From: Malania oleifera
Lineage: Eukaryota > Streptophyta > Magnoliopsida > Santalales > Ximeniaceae
Assembly: GCF_029873635.1 (NCBI RefSeq)
Contig: NC_080419.1
Location: 75,008,597-75,072,596 of the forward strand
DNA: 64,000 nucleotides
Direction: 5' to 3'
The position numbers were made by a program, and so were the translations under genes. Under the pieces are notes generated by a model, which saw nothing but the letters and a program-made list of their open reading frames with translations, had not been told where the DNA came from and searched no databases. The first letter of the stretch is position 1, and each line of letters starts with the position of its first letter. Positions 11,520 through 22,169 of this stretch are shown here, one piece after another.

Positions 11520-12300
11520 TCAACTCTTTTTTTTCTTTTTCTTCTTCAAACTCACCTCAACAAAAGTAGTTGGGACATGTGCATGGGGAACCCAGATTCC
11601 AATATGAGAAGCATCTCCAACATCTTCACCCTCCAAATCATTATTTCCTTTGGCATTTTCTTCTCTTTCCAATTCCTCTAACATCTGTAGGAGTTTCAAC
11701 ATCTCTTCTAGATGCACAATATTTCCCAAACATTAAAGAAAGTAAATTATAGTGTGGATAACACTTGTCCTTTAAATTATCCTGCATTCTCATTGCTCTT
11801 AAAAAAATAAAAAAATAAAAAAAAATACATTGAAGGTTAATTTCGTTAGTAAAAATAAACAAAGCATTATTCGTATGAAATAAAAACATTACATGAATGT
11901 TACATAAATATCTTTAAATACTCCGCCCAAATTGACTTTTTCTGCAACAACGCATTACTTGACTTATCAGCCTACCCAAAACTAGTATTGCTTGGCCCAT
12001 GCAACATATCATACATAATGTTGAATTGTTGTTTCAGGGTTTTCATCCTAGATTTAATATGAGGATTGGCTTTCAAACCTAAATTTGGCAAAGTCATTAC
12101 AAGTATCCTCTCAATTGAACTTTAGTGACCCAATTTGAAATCACGATCAGCATCATACTTTCTGCTCTTTCGCAAATCAAGAAGAGCCTAAAATAATTTT
12201 TCATTTTTTTCTTTAGCCCACAACCTTTCTTTTTTCTAGGGCCACGAGTGTTTTCCAATACCATACCTAAAAACCAATCAATACTCAAGAATACATTTAA
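11520..12300 (-). pseudogene. PIF/Harbinger ORF1, Myb/SANT-like protein, copy A
   Basis: The minus strand encodes fragments of the Myb/SANT-like (Myb_DNA-bind_3) protein that partners PIF transposases. The best-preserved version is in unit C, where 52698-52901 reads LQKSRKYDADRDFKSGHYSS and PHIKSRMKTLKQQFNIMYDM. In this copy the same region is interrupted by stops and frame changes (12097-12288). The C-terminal half follows with CYPHYNLLSLMFGKY (near 11770) and an acidic helix-rich part ELEREENAKGNNDLEGEDVG (11590-11680). It probably bound the transposon ends as a cofactor of the transposase. Confidence 0.65.
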
Positions 12301-12626
12301 GAAACACTAAATATAATGGATGCATCATTAAAATTCAATATAATGGATGGTATCACTACAACCAAGATTCAAAAATACATGTCAAACAAGAAGTCCATTC
12401 ATTTGACATACATATAAGAGTAGCCTTAATCTAATTAGAGACTAAATCATTTAAGAAACATTTAATATAGTGGATGCATCACTAAAATTCAATATAATGG
12501 ACAGTATCGCTACAACAAAGATTCAAGAATACATGCCAAACAAGTTCATTCATTCATTTGATGTACATATAGTTGTTTCTACATTAATTACTACTTCAAG
12601 AAGTTCATACAACCAAACGAACTTCA

Positions 12627-13057
12627 TTATATATTTTGTCTCCACCGATTGAACATATTAATTATCATAGTATCTCTCCAAGAAGTCCATGTTTCAATTG
12701 TTGTGATTAAATAACCTTCTATGCTAGAGGATGTTAGTTGTAATATATCCAACTTGTTCTCTATTGGGTCAATTGTCATCTCTTTTCTTATGAAATTATG
12801 GAGAAGACAAGAACTCATAACAATTTATCTTTATATTTTGATTGGACGAAAACACAGACTCCTAAGGATGGCCCAATGTAGCTTTAGTAGTCCAAAACAC
12901 CTCTTAGTGACATTCCTAGTGGCAACATGTTTCATATTGAAAACTTTGTAAGGGGTGGTTGGTTGGTGTCCTTCCCTCCACTCATTCAAATGGTATCTTT
13001 GTCCTTCATAGGGTGCGATAAATCCTTCACAATTTTTCTACCCAAAATCAATAAGAT
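12627..13057 (-). pseudogene. PIF/Harbinger transposase, C-terminal half, copy A
   Basis: Read from the right, the translation gives YYLIDFG, then a stop, then KNCEGFIAPYEGQRYHLNEW, then VTKRCFGLLKLHWAILRS, then LLHNFIRKEMTIDP and a WRDTMI..MFNRWR end. This is the conserved C-terminal part of HARBI1/ALP1-type DDE nucleases. The D of YYLID is probably one of the catalytic acids. The in-frame stop and a frame change near 12840 inactivate it. Its N-terminal part is 6.8 kb away at 19838-20075, beyond the LINE and copia insertions. Confidence 0.75.
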
Positions 13058-13744
13058 AATACAACAACAACAACAACAACAACAAAACCAAATCTTAAGT
13101 CCCACAAAGTAGGGTCAGCTATATGAATCCTTTTTTGCCAATTTATGCGATCATGGACCATTTCTTTTGACAGATTCAGGGACATTAAATCCTTACCCAG
13201 TATCTCCTCCCAAGTTATTTTAAGTCTACCCCCACCTCTTCTACTGTCCCCCACAGTAACTAACTCACTTTTCCTCACTGGTGCACTATGTGGCTTACGT
13301 TGCAAGTGTTCATACCATCTAAGTCATCCCTCCCTTATCTTATCTTCTATAGGAACTCCACCTAACTTATCATGAATATTTTCATTCCTTTATTTATCTT
13401 TCAATGTTATACCACTCATCCATCTAAGCATTCTCATCTCGATAATTTTAACCTTTTAGATATTATGTTTCTTCGTCACCCAACATTTTGATCCATATAT
13501 CATAGCTAGTCTTGTAGTTATCATATAAAACTTCCTTTTTAATTTTTAAGGGTATTCTATGATCACAAAGCATACTTGAAGCACTTCTCCATTTTACCCA
13601 ATCTATTTTAACTCTATGCATTACATCATCTTCAATTTTTCCTTCAACTTGCATAATATATCCAAGGTACCGAAATCTACAAGTTCTATTTATTTCTTCA
13701 TCATCAAGTATTACTTTGTCTCCAATATTCCTCTTACCATTACT
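13058..13744 (-). mobile_element. LINE, 3' part with (TTG)n tail, copy A
   Basis: On the minus strand this encodes the end of a LINE ORF2: GGGRLKITWEEILGKDLMSLNLS and DRINWQKRIHIADPTLWD, a common C-terminus of plant LINE reverse transcriptases. It ends in a (GTT)n tail at 13057-13086. Upstream are LINE RT fragments (KKEVLYDNYKTSYDIWIKML; VKWRSASSMLCDHRIP). It was cut at 13744 by CopA2 and continues at 19631. Confidence 0.75.
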
Positions 13745-14647
13745 TGTTGTGTGTAATTTAGCTAATTGCTAATTCTATTTTCAGATTTTAATTAATTTCA
13801 AACAAACCACAATAACAATCTGATTTTTTGTCCAAGCATAAACCACAATTACACCTAAACTTAAACCTATTTATTTTGACGCGTGTGTGTGCAAAGTCTG
13901 ATCAAGAAAAATATATGTTCACCAAATAATATTCAGCAAAAACATAAACACGCCACAATCACAACCCACAAGAACACATTTATGTGGTTCGGCCCAAAAA
14001 TTAGCCTACATCCACGGCAGAAACTCACCTCCAGAGACACTATATTAAATCGGCAAAACTAAATACAAGTACACACAGATTTACCCGTTCTTGTCTTACC
14101 GGTCTCCTCTAGAAATTAGCTCAAGAATAATCCAAGAAATCCCCCCTTCGCACCTGCGAAGAACCCTAGGTTTCTCCCTATATTCCTCCCTAATTTCCCT
14201 AAAAGAAACCCTCCCCAAGAAACAAAATATGAGCTTTTTCCTTGCCTTACCCTTGCGCGAACCTCCATTGGAGATACCCACGCCACACCCACCTCATGTC
14301 GTCTCCCTCTCCCGCACGCTACAGTTGAAGGATCTGTTGGCGATGATGGCTTCCTTGTTGCAGGTCTCCTCTCTCGGCTGGGAAGGCTCTTGCGGCAAGT
14401 GAAGCAGAAGTCTCACTACGGCTCTGCAAGAGTCTCTCGTGGCTGGAGCAAAGAAAACCTTCTGCGCTGCTATAAAACTGAAGAGCCTCAAACCCCCGCC
14501 CCTTGCTATTTTTTCCTTATCTATTTACAATTCATTTAATGTAAATTACATCACTGCCCCTCATAGTAAAAGAAACAACATCAGCCATTGGATCTCTCAA
14601 TAAATGGACAGCTTGGATTTTCTTCAAGCAAGCTTGACACTCCAGCA
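13745..14647 (-). repeat. CopA2 3' LTR and polypurine tract
   Basis: On the minus strand the LTR runs TGCTGGAGTGTC to ACACACAACA. The purine-rich stretch GCCAAGGTGGAGAAT directly precedes it (plus 14648-14662). The open reading frame of about 100 codons on the plus strand is antisense to the element and is not kept in the unit C copy. Confidence 0.88.
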
Positions 14648-14721
14648 ATTCTCCACCTTGGCAAGCTTGTGATCCTTGCACCTCCTTAGCATCTCCTATG
14701 GTGGTTCCTACAAAACAAATA

Positions 14722-16234
14722 CTATGAACTTCCAAGGTTAACCAAGTTCGAACAATGTTCAAACTTGGATTTAGGTATTGCTTTAGTCATCATATTCGAA
14801 GGATTATCCTCCGTTGGAATTTTTCTTACTTTTATTTCTCCACTAAAATTAATATCTCTCACAAAATGCAGTCTAACATCTATATGTTTGGACCTATCAT
14901 GATAAACATGATTCCTAACCAAATGAATAGTGCTTTGATTGTCACAATAAATTGTAACGGTTTCACTATACATTCCTGACTCTAGGCATAGTCCTTTTTA
15001 TCCATATAGCCTCCTTAAAGGCTTTAGTCATGACAATATATTCAGCATCTGTGGTAGACAAGGCTACCACCGACTGCATGTGAGATTTCCAACTAATAGC
15101 ACTACCTAAAAAAGAAAAGATCATACCAAACAAAGACTTTCTAGTATCTAGATTTCCAGCATAGTCAGAATCTACATATCCTTTTAATCTTATTTCACAA
15201 TGCATATCCTTTTTTCAAAATATTAATCCTTGCTATTTTGTTCCAGACAAGTATTGAAAAATTTGTTTCAAAGCATGCCAATGTGGTTTTTTAGGTTTGC
15301 TCATAAATCTACTCACTTGACTTACAACATAAAATAGATCAGGTCTAGAACATATCATAGCATACATTACACTACCAACCATACTAGCATAAGGTATTCT
15401 ATTCATAAACAGTGACTCATCTTCAGTTTGAGGACACCATTTTCTAGACAATTTAACATGTTTTACAAAAGGAATAGAAGTAGATTTAACAGGACTCATT
15501 CCAAATCTTTTTAATACCTTTGAAATATAAGACTTTTGAGACAAGTAGAGAAGCTTTTTATTCCTTTCTCTAGTTATTTCCATACCAAGTATTCTTTTAA
15601 CAGGTCCTAAATCTTTCATTTCAAATTCACATTAAAGCATGCACTTAACTTGATATAACATATCCATGTCTCCACAAGCAACCAACATGTCATCAACATA
15701 TAATAGCAAATATATATGACATTTATCACATGATTTAAAATAAACATAGCCATCATAATTGCTTCTATAGAAATCATTTTGAATCATGTAAGAATCAAAT
15801 CGTTTATACCATTGTCTAAGTGATTGTTTCAACCCATATAAAGATTTCTTTAATAAACTTGCATGATTTTTATTCATTTTCGTATCAAAGCCCTTGGGAG
15901 GTTGCATATAAACTGTTTCTTCTAAAGTACCATGCAAGAAAGCAGTTTTAACAACAAGTTGTTCCAAATGCAAGTCATGTACAGCAACAAAAGATAATAG
16001 AATTCTAATTGAACTATGCCTCACAACAGGGGAAAATATTTCATTATAGTCTACCCCTTCCCTTTGTGTAAATCCCTTAGCCACTAACCTAACTTTATAC
16101 CTAGATGGTTCAACTCCAAGGATTCCCTCTTTCCTCTTAAAGATCCACTTGAATCCTATGAGTTTCTGTTTTTCCGGTCTAGGTACCATCACCCATGTCT
16201 TATTCTTGTTTAGAGACTTCATTTCTTCTTGCAT
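14722..16234 (-). pseudogene. CopA2 reverse transcriptase and RNase H
   Basis: 15632-16234 encodes the RT start (MQEEMKSLNKNKTWVMVPRP, FKRKEGI, VARLVAKGFTQREGVDY), MYGLKQSLRQWYKRF-type motifs and the catalytic YVDDM box. 15233-15619 continues with KDLGPVKRILGMEI and PYASMVGSVMYAMICSRPDL. 14966-15205 and 14722-14973 carry RNase [25 protein letters not shown] and [12 protein letters not shown], with conserved D, E and D. Frame breaks near 15625, 15225 and 14970 inactivate it. Confidence 0.88.
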
Positions 16235-17480
16235 TGCAAGCTTGCATTACAAGAATCCATTTTTCAGCCTCTTTACTATCCATGGCCTCTCTAAAAGTCC
16301 TAGACTTCACCTCAATTTCTATTTCAACAACAGAAAGAGCAAAAGCTGTCATATCAGCTTCCCCATACCTTTGAGGAGGTCTTACAACCCTCCTCTCCCT
16401 ATCCCGTGCTAGAAGGTAAGTTTTACTTAATTCAAAGGTTTCTGTTTCTGAGTTTTGCTCTTCAAAATTAGCAGCATCTGTTTCTAAATGGCTATGAGAA
16501 GTGGAGGGTTGCTCCACCTCAAGCTGTGGGTCACTAGTATCAAAGTACCTAACACTTTCATCTGAATTTTTTAGTTTTCCCCCTATTTTAGTTTCATTAA
16601 AAACTACATACTTGCTAATAATACATTTTTGTTTCCCAGATTCTATAACCCAGAGCTTATAGCCTTTAACCCCCTCTGGGTATCCCATAAAAATGCATTT
16701 AATATCCCCAGGCTCTAATTTATTAGTTCTAATGTTGGCATAGGCTACGCACCCAAAAACTTTTAAACCCTGATAATCTGAAAGCTTACCCGACCAGATT
16801 TCCTGAGGGGTTTTATAATTTAAAGCTGTGGAATGACACCTATTAATAAGGTATACAGCAGTGGTCACTGCCTCTGCCCAAAAGGTCTTGGGCAGACCTG
16901 AAGCGGCTAACACGCATCTTACCCTTTCCAAAATAGTCCTATTCATCCTTTCAACTAATCCATTCTGTTGGGGAGTATCCTTAACAATCATATGTCTAGC
17001 TATGCCCTCAGCTTTACAAAATTCAGAAAATCCATTAGACAAGATTCTAATCCATTGTCTGTTCTCAGTGTTTTAACTTTTCTTCCAACTTGATTTTCAA
17101 CTAAGGTTTTCCAATCTTTAAACTTTTCAAAAGTTTCACTTTTATGTTTTAGAATATAAACCCATACTTTCCTAAAAAAATCATCTATAATTGACAGAAA
17201 ATACCTAGAACCACCATGAGAACTAACCGCAGTAGGCCCTCACAAATCAGAATGTATGTAATCAAGAGTCTGTTTCGTGGTGTGAGTGGACTTCTTAAAA
17301 CTAACCCTGGTAGACTTACCCAAGACACACTCCTCACAGAATGACAATTCCTCAAGTTTCCTATCTCCAAGGAGCCCCTGTTTCTCCAGCTCCTTTAGGC
17401 CCTATTGGCTAACATGTCCTAGCCTCCTATGCCACAAGGAAACCTAATTTTCTACCCTATGATTGATAGGTGAAGTCTCA
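16200..17480 (-). pseudogene. CopA2 integrase
   Basis: The HHCC zinc domain lies at about 17460-17330 (WHRRLGH and FCEECVLGK in frame fragments). The core follows with HSDL, LRTDNG and, in the 280-aa open stretch 16200-17042, QQNGLVERMNRTILERVRCV, which carries the DDE glutamate. The conserved copia IN C-terminus is visible as PQEIWSGKLSDYQGLKVFGC and KCIFMGYPEGVKGYKLW. Stops at about 17275 and 17045 break the frame. Confidence 0.87.
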
Positions 17481-18726
17481 CCAATCACTGTCTTTCTTAC
17501 CAAGGTGTACAGCCCATTCTTTAGCACCCCTTTTATCACTACCAGTGAACCTCTACAAACTCTTAGGCTACCTCTTTCAGACTTAAACGTGTACCCTGTC
17601 TTATCTAAGCTACCAAGAGAAATCAAGTTTCTCTTCAGCTCAGGTATGTACCTCACATCTCTTAGCACTCTTTCAATCCCATCATGCATTAGAAGTCTCA
17701 CAGTCCCAATACCCTGTATTTTACATGACTTATTGTTTCCTAGGATAACATGACCTCCTTCTAAGCATGTAAATGACTCAAACCAGTTTTTCAATGGACA
17801 CATGTGGAACGAACATCCTGAATCTAATATCCATTCTTTTCCCAACTCTCTATCAGAGACATTCAACACTTCTGCACTATCATACCCATCTAAGACCATA
17901 GCTGCCTTACCTTTTGATTTAGAGGTTGCGGCATTTGCACCATTTTTCCTCTCAGGGAAGTCCCCCTTAAAATGTCCTTTCTTGTGACATGGAAAACACT
18001 TTAGTCGTTTGCTCTTAGACTTTGATCTAGACCTCTTGTCTTTTCCTTTCTTGTTCCTCTTTTCAGAACTACCTCTCACATTTAACCCTTCCCCTGACCC
18101 TGATTTAGACTCAAACTTAGTGTCCAATTCCCTAGAGTGCAAAACGGCTTGCACATCTTCTAAAGTTAGCCTCTCTCTCCCATACATCATAGTTTCTTAA
18201 ATATTGTAATATGTGGAATCAAGAGAACTCAATAAAAGAATTGTTTGGTCTTCTTCATCTATACTAATATCAATATTAGCAAGATCCAAAAGAATTTTAT
18301 TAAATTCATCTAAATGTTCATCAATTGATGTTCCAGGGGTCATTTTAAAGGTATAGAGTCTAGTCTTCTTATGGAGTCTATTTGCTAGGGATTTTGTCAT
18401 GTACAAACTCTCTAGTTTTGACCAAACTCCAGCTGTCGTATCCTCATTGGCAACTTCCCTAAGCACTTTGTCTCCTAGGGACAAGATAATGGCACTATGT
18501 GCCTTTTGAAGGATTTCGGGCTTCACTTTATCGGTGGAGGGAAAACTTGGTTTCCCCTCTTGTGAAGTGGAACCCCTTTCTTTTCTCCAAGAAGAGCCTC
18601 TTCAAGCCCTTGCTGTACCAAGATGGCATGCATCTTAATCTTCCAGAAACCAAAGTTATTTTTTCCGGTAAATTTTTCTATTTCGATCCTAGCGGTCCCC
18701 ATCACATAGACAGGCTCTGATAACAC
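17444..18726 (-). pseudogene. CopA2 gag and protease
   Basis: 18523-18726 starts Gag (EKFTGKNNFGFWKIKM), 18197-18526 carries the central Gag helices (VWSKLESLYMTKSLANRLH and DEHLDEFNKILLDLANI), and 17444-18190 carries the basic nucleocapsid, a zinc knuckle CFPCHKKGHFKGDFP whose last cysteine is replaced by F, and the protease WILDSGCSFHMCP with an intact D-S-G. A short overlap near 18525 and a stop at about 18195 separate the pieces. Confidence 0.87.
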
Positions 18727-18727
18727 T

Positions 18728-19630
18728 TGTTGTGTGTAATTCAGCTGATTGCTAATTCTATTTTTAGATTTTAATTAATTCCAAACAAACCACAATAACA
18801 ATATGATTTTTTGTCCAAGCATCAACCACAATCACACATAAACTTAAACCTGTTTATTTTCACGCGTGTGTGTGCAAACTCTAAACAAGAAAAATATATG
18901 TTCACCAAATAATATTCAGCAAAAACATAAACACGCCACAATCACAATGCACAAGAACACATTTACGTGATTCGGCCCAAAAATTAGCAAACATCCACGG
19001 CAGAAACTCACCTCCAAAGACACTATATTAAATCGGCGGAAATAAATACAAGTACACACAGATTTACCCTTTCTTGTCTTACCGGTCTCCTCTAGAAATC
19101 AGCCCAAGAATAATCCAAGAAATCCCCCCTTCGCACCTGCGAAGAACCCTAGGTTTCTTCCTATATTCCTCCCTGATTTCTCTAAAAGAAAACCTCCCCA
19201 AGAAACTAAATATGAGCTTTTACCTTGCCTTACCCTTGCGCGAACCTCCGTTGGAGATACCCACGCCGCACCTACCTCCTGCAGTCTCCCCCTCCCGCGC
19301 GCTACGGCTGAAGGATCTCTTGGCGGTGATGGCTTCCTTGTTGCAGGTCTCCTCTCTCGGCTGGGAAGGCTCTCATGGCCAGTGAAGTAGAAGTCTCGCT
19401 GGGGCTCTAGAAGAGTCTCTTGTGGCTAGAGCAAAGAAAACCTTCTGCGCTGCTATAAAACTGAAGAGCCTCAAACCCCCGCCGCCTGCTTTTTTTTCCT
19501 TATCTATTTACAATTCATTTCATGTAAATTACATCATTGCCCCTCATAGTAAACGAAATAACATCAGCCATTGGATTTCTCAATAAATGGGCGGCTTGGA
19601 TTTCCTTCAGGCAAGCTTGACACTCCAACA
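18728..19630 (-). repeat. CopA2 5' LTR and primer binding site
   Basis: A 903-bp LTR, the same length as the left one. On the minus strand it starts TGTTGGAGTGTC and ends ACACACAACA. It is followed by AG and TGTTATCAGAGCC (near plus 18713-18725), one mismatch from the iMet primer binding site TGGTATCAGAGCC. The two LTRs differ at scattered bases, so the insertion is not very recent. Confidence 0.88.
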
Positions 19631-19830
19631 TTACTAAAATTTCATTTCATATATTTTGTCTTATTTCTACTTATCCTAAAGCCTTTAGATTCCAAAGCCT
19701 CTCTCCATAATTTTAACTCAGCCTCTACTCTGTCCCTAGTTTCATCAATTAATACAATATCACTTACAAACAACATACACCAATTGATATTTTGTGTAAG
19801 TATATGGTAACGCTATATCACTAATTGTAT
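19631..19830 (-). mobile_element. LINE, RT part, beyond the CopA2 insertion
   Basis: The minus strand reads DIVLIDETRDRVEAELKLWR, then EALESKGF, a highly typical plant LINE RT segment just after the catalytic (Y/F)xDD box. The box itself is changed to VSD. It joins 13058-13744 if CopA2 is removed. The LINE 5' end is near 19830 inside a probable intron of the PIF transposase. Confidence 0.75.
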
Positions 19831-19837
19831 ATACTTG

Positions 19838-20075
19838 CTACTTACCATGCGAGACTTTTAATCCATTCCTCCTACTCACTGCATCTCGAAGAATTCTACC
19901 ATCAACAACCAAGTGTTCCCAACTAGGCAATATGTAAATGAATTGCATATCTAGAGAACATGTGCCCAATACATTAGTAGTTATTTCCCCTTTTCTTGTC
20001 CTATACCTAGGTTTATCCTGTACAAGTACCCTCACTCTTATGTATGTCCCATTTAAAGCTCTCAGGAAATTCTTT
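19838..20075 (-). pseudogene. PIF/Harbinger transposase, N-terminal catalytic part
   Basis: The minus strand gives KNFLRALNGTYIRVRV, then DKPRYRTRKGEITTNVLGTC, then MQFIYILPSWEHLVVDGRIL and RDAVSRRNGLKVSHG. This is the HARBI1/ALP1 nuclease core. The usual GALDGTHI motif reads RALNGTYI here, so the first catalytic Asp is Asn (codon at 20051-20053); the D of VDGRIL, the second catalytic acid, is present. GTAAGT after SHG looks like a splice donor, and AG before the start near 20075 like an acceptor. The matching region is deleted in unit C. Confidence 0.72.
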
Positions 20076-21555
20076 TGTGTTTAAGGAAAAGTAAGTAAAA
20101 TAAATTAGATTCTTTTAATGAAGTTATAAATATAAATCCATCAGGACGGAAAAAAGTACAAGCATTAAGTGAACAAAAATTTAATCAATGACACTGAAGA
20201 AGACCAAAATATACTTTTTTAAACAAATAAAAAATATAAGAATGCAATCAAAGAATCAGTCTCCCTTTTATAGGCAAATTAATTGGAAATAGATTCATGG
20301 TGTTGGGGTTATTTGGAAGCATATAGGCACATCACAAAAACACTCCTTGCCTTTGTTATTTGCAAGCATACCCTAGTAAGTGAAATAAGTTAGCTTCTAA
20401 TGCATAACTCCAAACCTATTTTCTAGATTTTGGGTTAACGAAATATCCTTGCATGGGAATATAGGCGAAAAAGGGGACCAATCACACCTTCACTGATCAA
20501 GCATGAACCTTAAAATTTTGACAAATGTAAGAGTTCTCCAAATGTGAACAGCACGTAAATCACAACAACTTATTTTTTTATAATGCAAAGACTAGTTGCA
20601 AAGGGAAAATGCTCACTAGATATGTTTTGAGCTTCAGCCTTCAGTTTGCCAAGGAATCTATTGAGCTTCATTGCAAGAGCTTTTACTTGGATAGAGTAAG
20701 TTCTTATCGTATGTAGGTACACTTCAGTTGGAGGCTGCTGCTTTACAAAACCTTCAGATGAACTAATACAACATGTTTATCCCTCCAACTAAAGTCATAA
20801 AAACTGTTGGGGACAAAGGTTTGATTAGCTTCTTTGAAAAGTTTACGATTTCCTCATAAAGAGGTTTAGGAATTACACAAACTAATGATGGTTCATTGTT
20901 CGTAGTAGAATCTATAGTTGGCAACAATTCCAAAATTTACTAATGCAAACACTTGGAAGTAAAAGTTGATATCCAACAATTGAATTAAAATTCCAACAGT
21001 AAGAAAACAGAAAGACAAATAAAGAATACAAAGGGATTAAAGAGAGAACAAGAATGATGAATTTCAGGGTTTATACTTATATCTTAAAAGAGAATTCAAA
21101 TATGAAATTATTTTATGGAAATAAGTACCTGCGCAAGAACCTCAATAGAAGTTTTCATTAAGCAATGGAAAAATTTAGAATCTTGGCCTTTAATCTCTCT
21201 TGAAACCTTTTAATCTTTACCCTTCATTAATCTAAAAGGCAACGTGCTAGTCATGAGATTACTTTAAAATGGTATAGAAAAAAAAAACTACATAAAAATT
21301 TCTAAGGACTAAAACTCCTAAAACAAATAAATAGCTATACTTGCATAATAGCATGAATAATACCCCACCAGCCAACCTCAACAGCAAATACAGCAACAAT
21401 AGTGCAAATAGTAAATTTTGGTTCAACTTGGCCTTCATTTTAGACTTGGATGCTCTTGTGGCACTTCTTCTAATCTTTTGTCTCAATACTTGAGCACAGT
21501 TTACAAATTTTTCTTAAATCATATTTACCAAATTTGAAAAACGTCTACCTATGCA
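20076..21555. other. Right flank of PIF element to end of unit A
   Basis: Mostly non-coding and collinear with 55887-57305 in unit C. It contains a short conserved open fragment (20570-20776) and, on the minus strand at 21259-21486, a 75-codon leucine-rich open stretch of unknown meaning. The right end of the PIF element must lie here but was not found. Confidence 0.55.
20570..20776 (-). pseudogene. Short coding remnant of unknown family
   Basis: A 68-codon open stretch without an ATG start on the minus strand, containing EGFVKQQPPTEVYLHTIRTY and ALAMKLNRFLGKLKAEAQ. Unit C keeps it open too (about 56330-56537) with a few replacements. The helix TIRTYSIQVKALAMKL vaguely resembles the N-terminal helix of plant 2-oxoglutarate-dependent dioxygenases, but I am not confident. 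It may be an exon fragment carried by the PIF element or an old gene remnant. Confidence 0.3.
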
Positions 21556-21560
21556 CTAAT

Positions 21561-21887
21561 TCATGGGTGGAGAGGAACGCTCAGTCACTGGTTGTGACTG
21601 AAACTCAGTGAGACTAAATGCACAATAACAATATATTTCAATCTCAAAATGGATATAGAGAACTTCAAATTAAAACTCTCGCTCACGCTCACTGGCTTTA
21701 CACTCTCAACACACCACATCCTTTATTGCACACACACACATCTATTTATAGTAATTTATCAACCATATAATCAACAATGGTGGGAATTTAACTTCAATGG
21801 AGGTGGGCTGGTAGATGGAGTAGGTCGCCTGCCAATCTCCAATGTCAACAGAAACTGCTGCCGATGAGTCAAGTCTAATTTTCAACA
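21561..21887 (-). repeat. CopB 3' LTR and polypurine tract
   Basis: On the minus strand the LTR starts TGTTGAAAATTAGACTTG and is directly preceded by the purine run GTTTAAGGGGGGA (plus 21888-21900). The other end reads CACCCATGA where the right LTR reads TACCCATCA, so the terminal CA has mutated. Confidence 0.9.
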
Positions 21888-22169
21888 TCCCCCCTTAAAC
21901 TTGACTCTCCTAACTTTGTCATTTCAAGCATTGTCTTCAGTCTTGCAAAAATATCATGCCTAAGTGGCTTCATGAAAATGTCAGCAATCTGATTATACAT
22001 TCTGCAAGATATCAACTCCATTTCTTTATTCTTGATATGCTCCCTGATAAAATAATACCGAGTATCAATATGTTTGCTTCTTTCATGGTAAACTCGATTT
22101 TTCGCAAGTGCAATCGTTGATCGGTTGTCAATGTAGACTTCTGTGGGGTTATCTTGAAGAAATCTCAGA

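Larger units (their letters stand above)
13745..19630 (-). mobile_element. Complete Ty1/copia retrotransposon CopA2
   Basis: A 5,886-bp element bounded by two 903-bp LTRs (13745-14647 and 18728-19630) and by the 5-bp target duplication TTACT (13740-13744 and 19631-19635). It has a primer binding site next to the right LTR and a polypurine tract next to the left one. The polyprotein order is gag, protease, integrase, RT, RNase H, with several stops. It is nested in a LINE, which is nested in a PIF transposon. Confidence 0.92.
11520..20075 (-). mobile_element. PIF/Harbinger DNA transposon split by a LINE and CopA2
   Basis: PIF/Harbinger elements encode a DDE transposase and a Myb/SANT-like DNA-binding protein, and both are recognisable on the minus strand. 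The transposase begins at about 20075, is interrupted from about 19830 to 13058 by a LINE that itself contains a complete copia element, and resumes at 13057-12627. The Myb-like ORF follows at 12300-11520. Terminal repeats were not located, so the outer limits are those of the coding parts. Confidence 0.75.

Noticed and set aside
14091-14402. 103-codon plus-strand frame, also at 19074-19385
   Set aside because: It lies in both CopA2 LTR copies, antisense to the element, and is interrupted by a stop in the unit C LTR.
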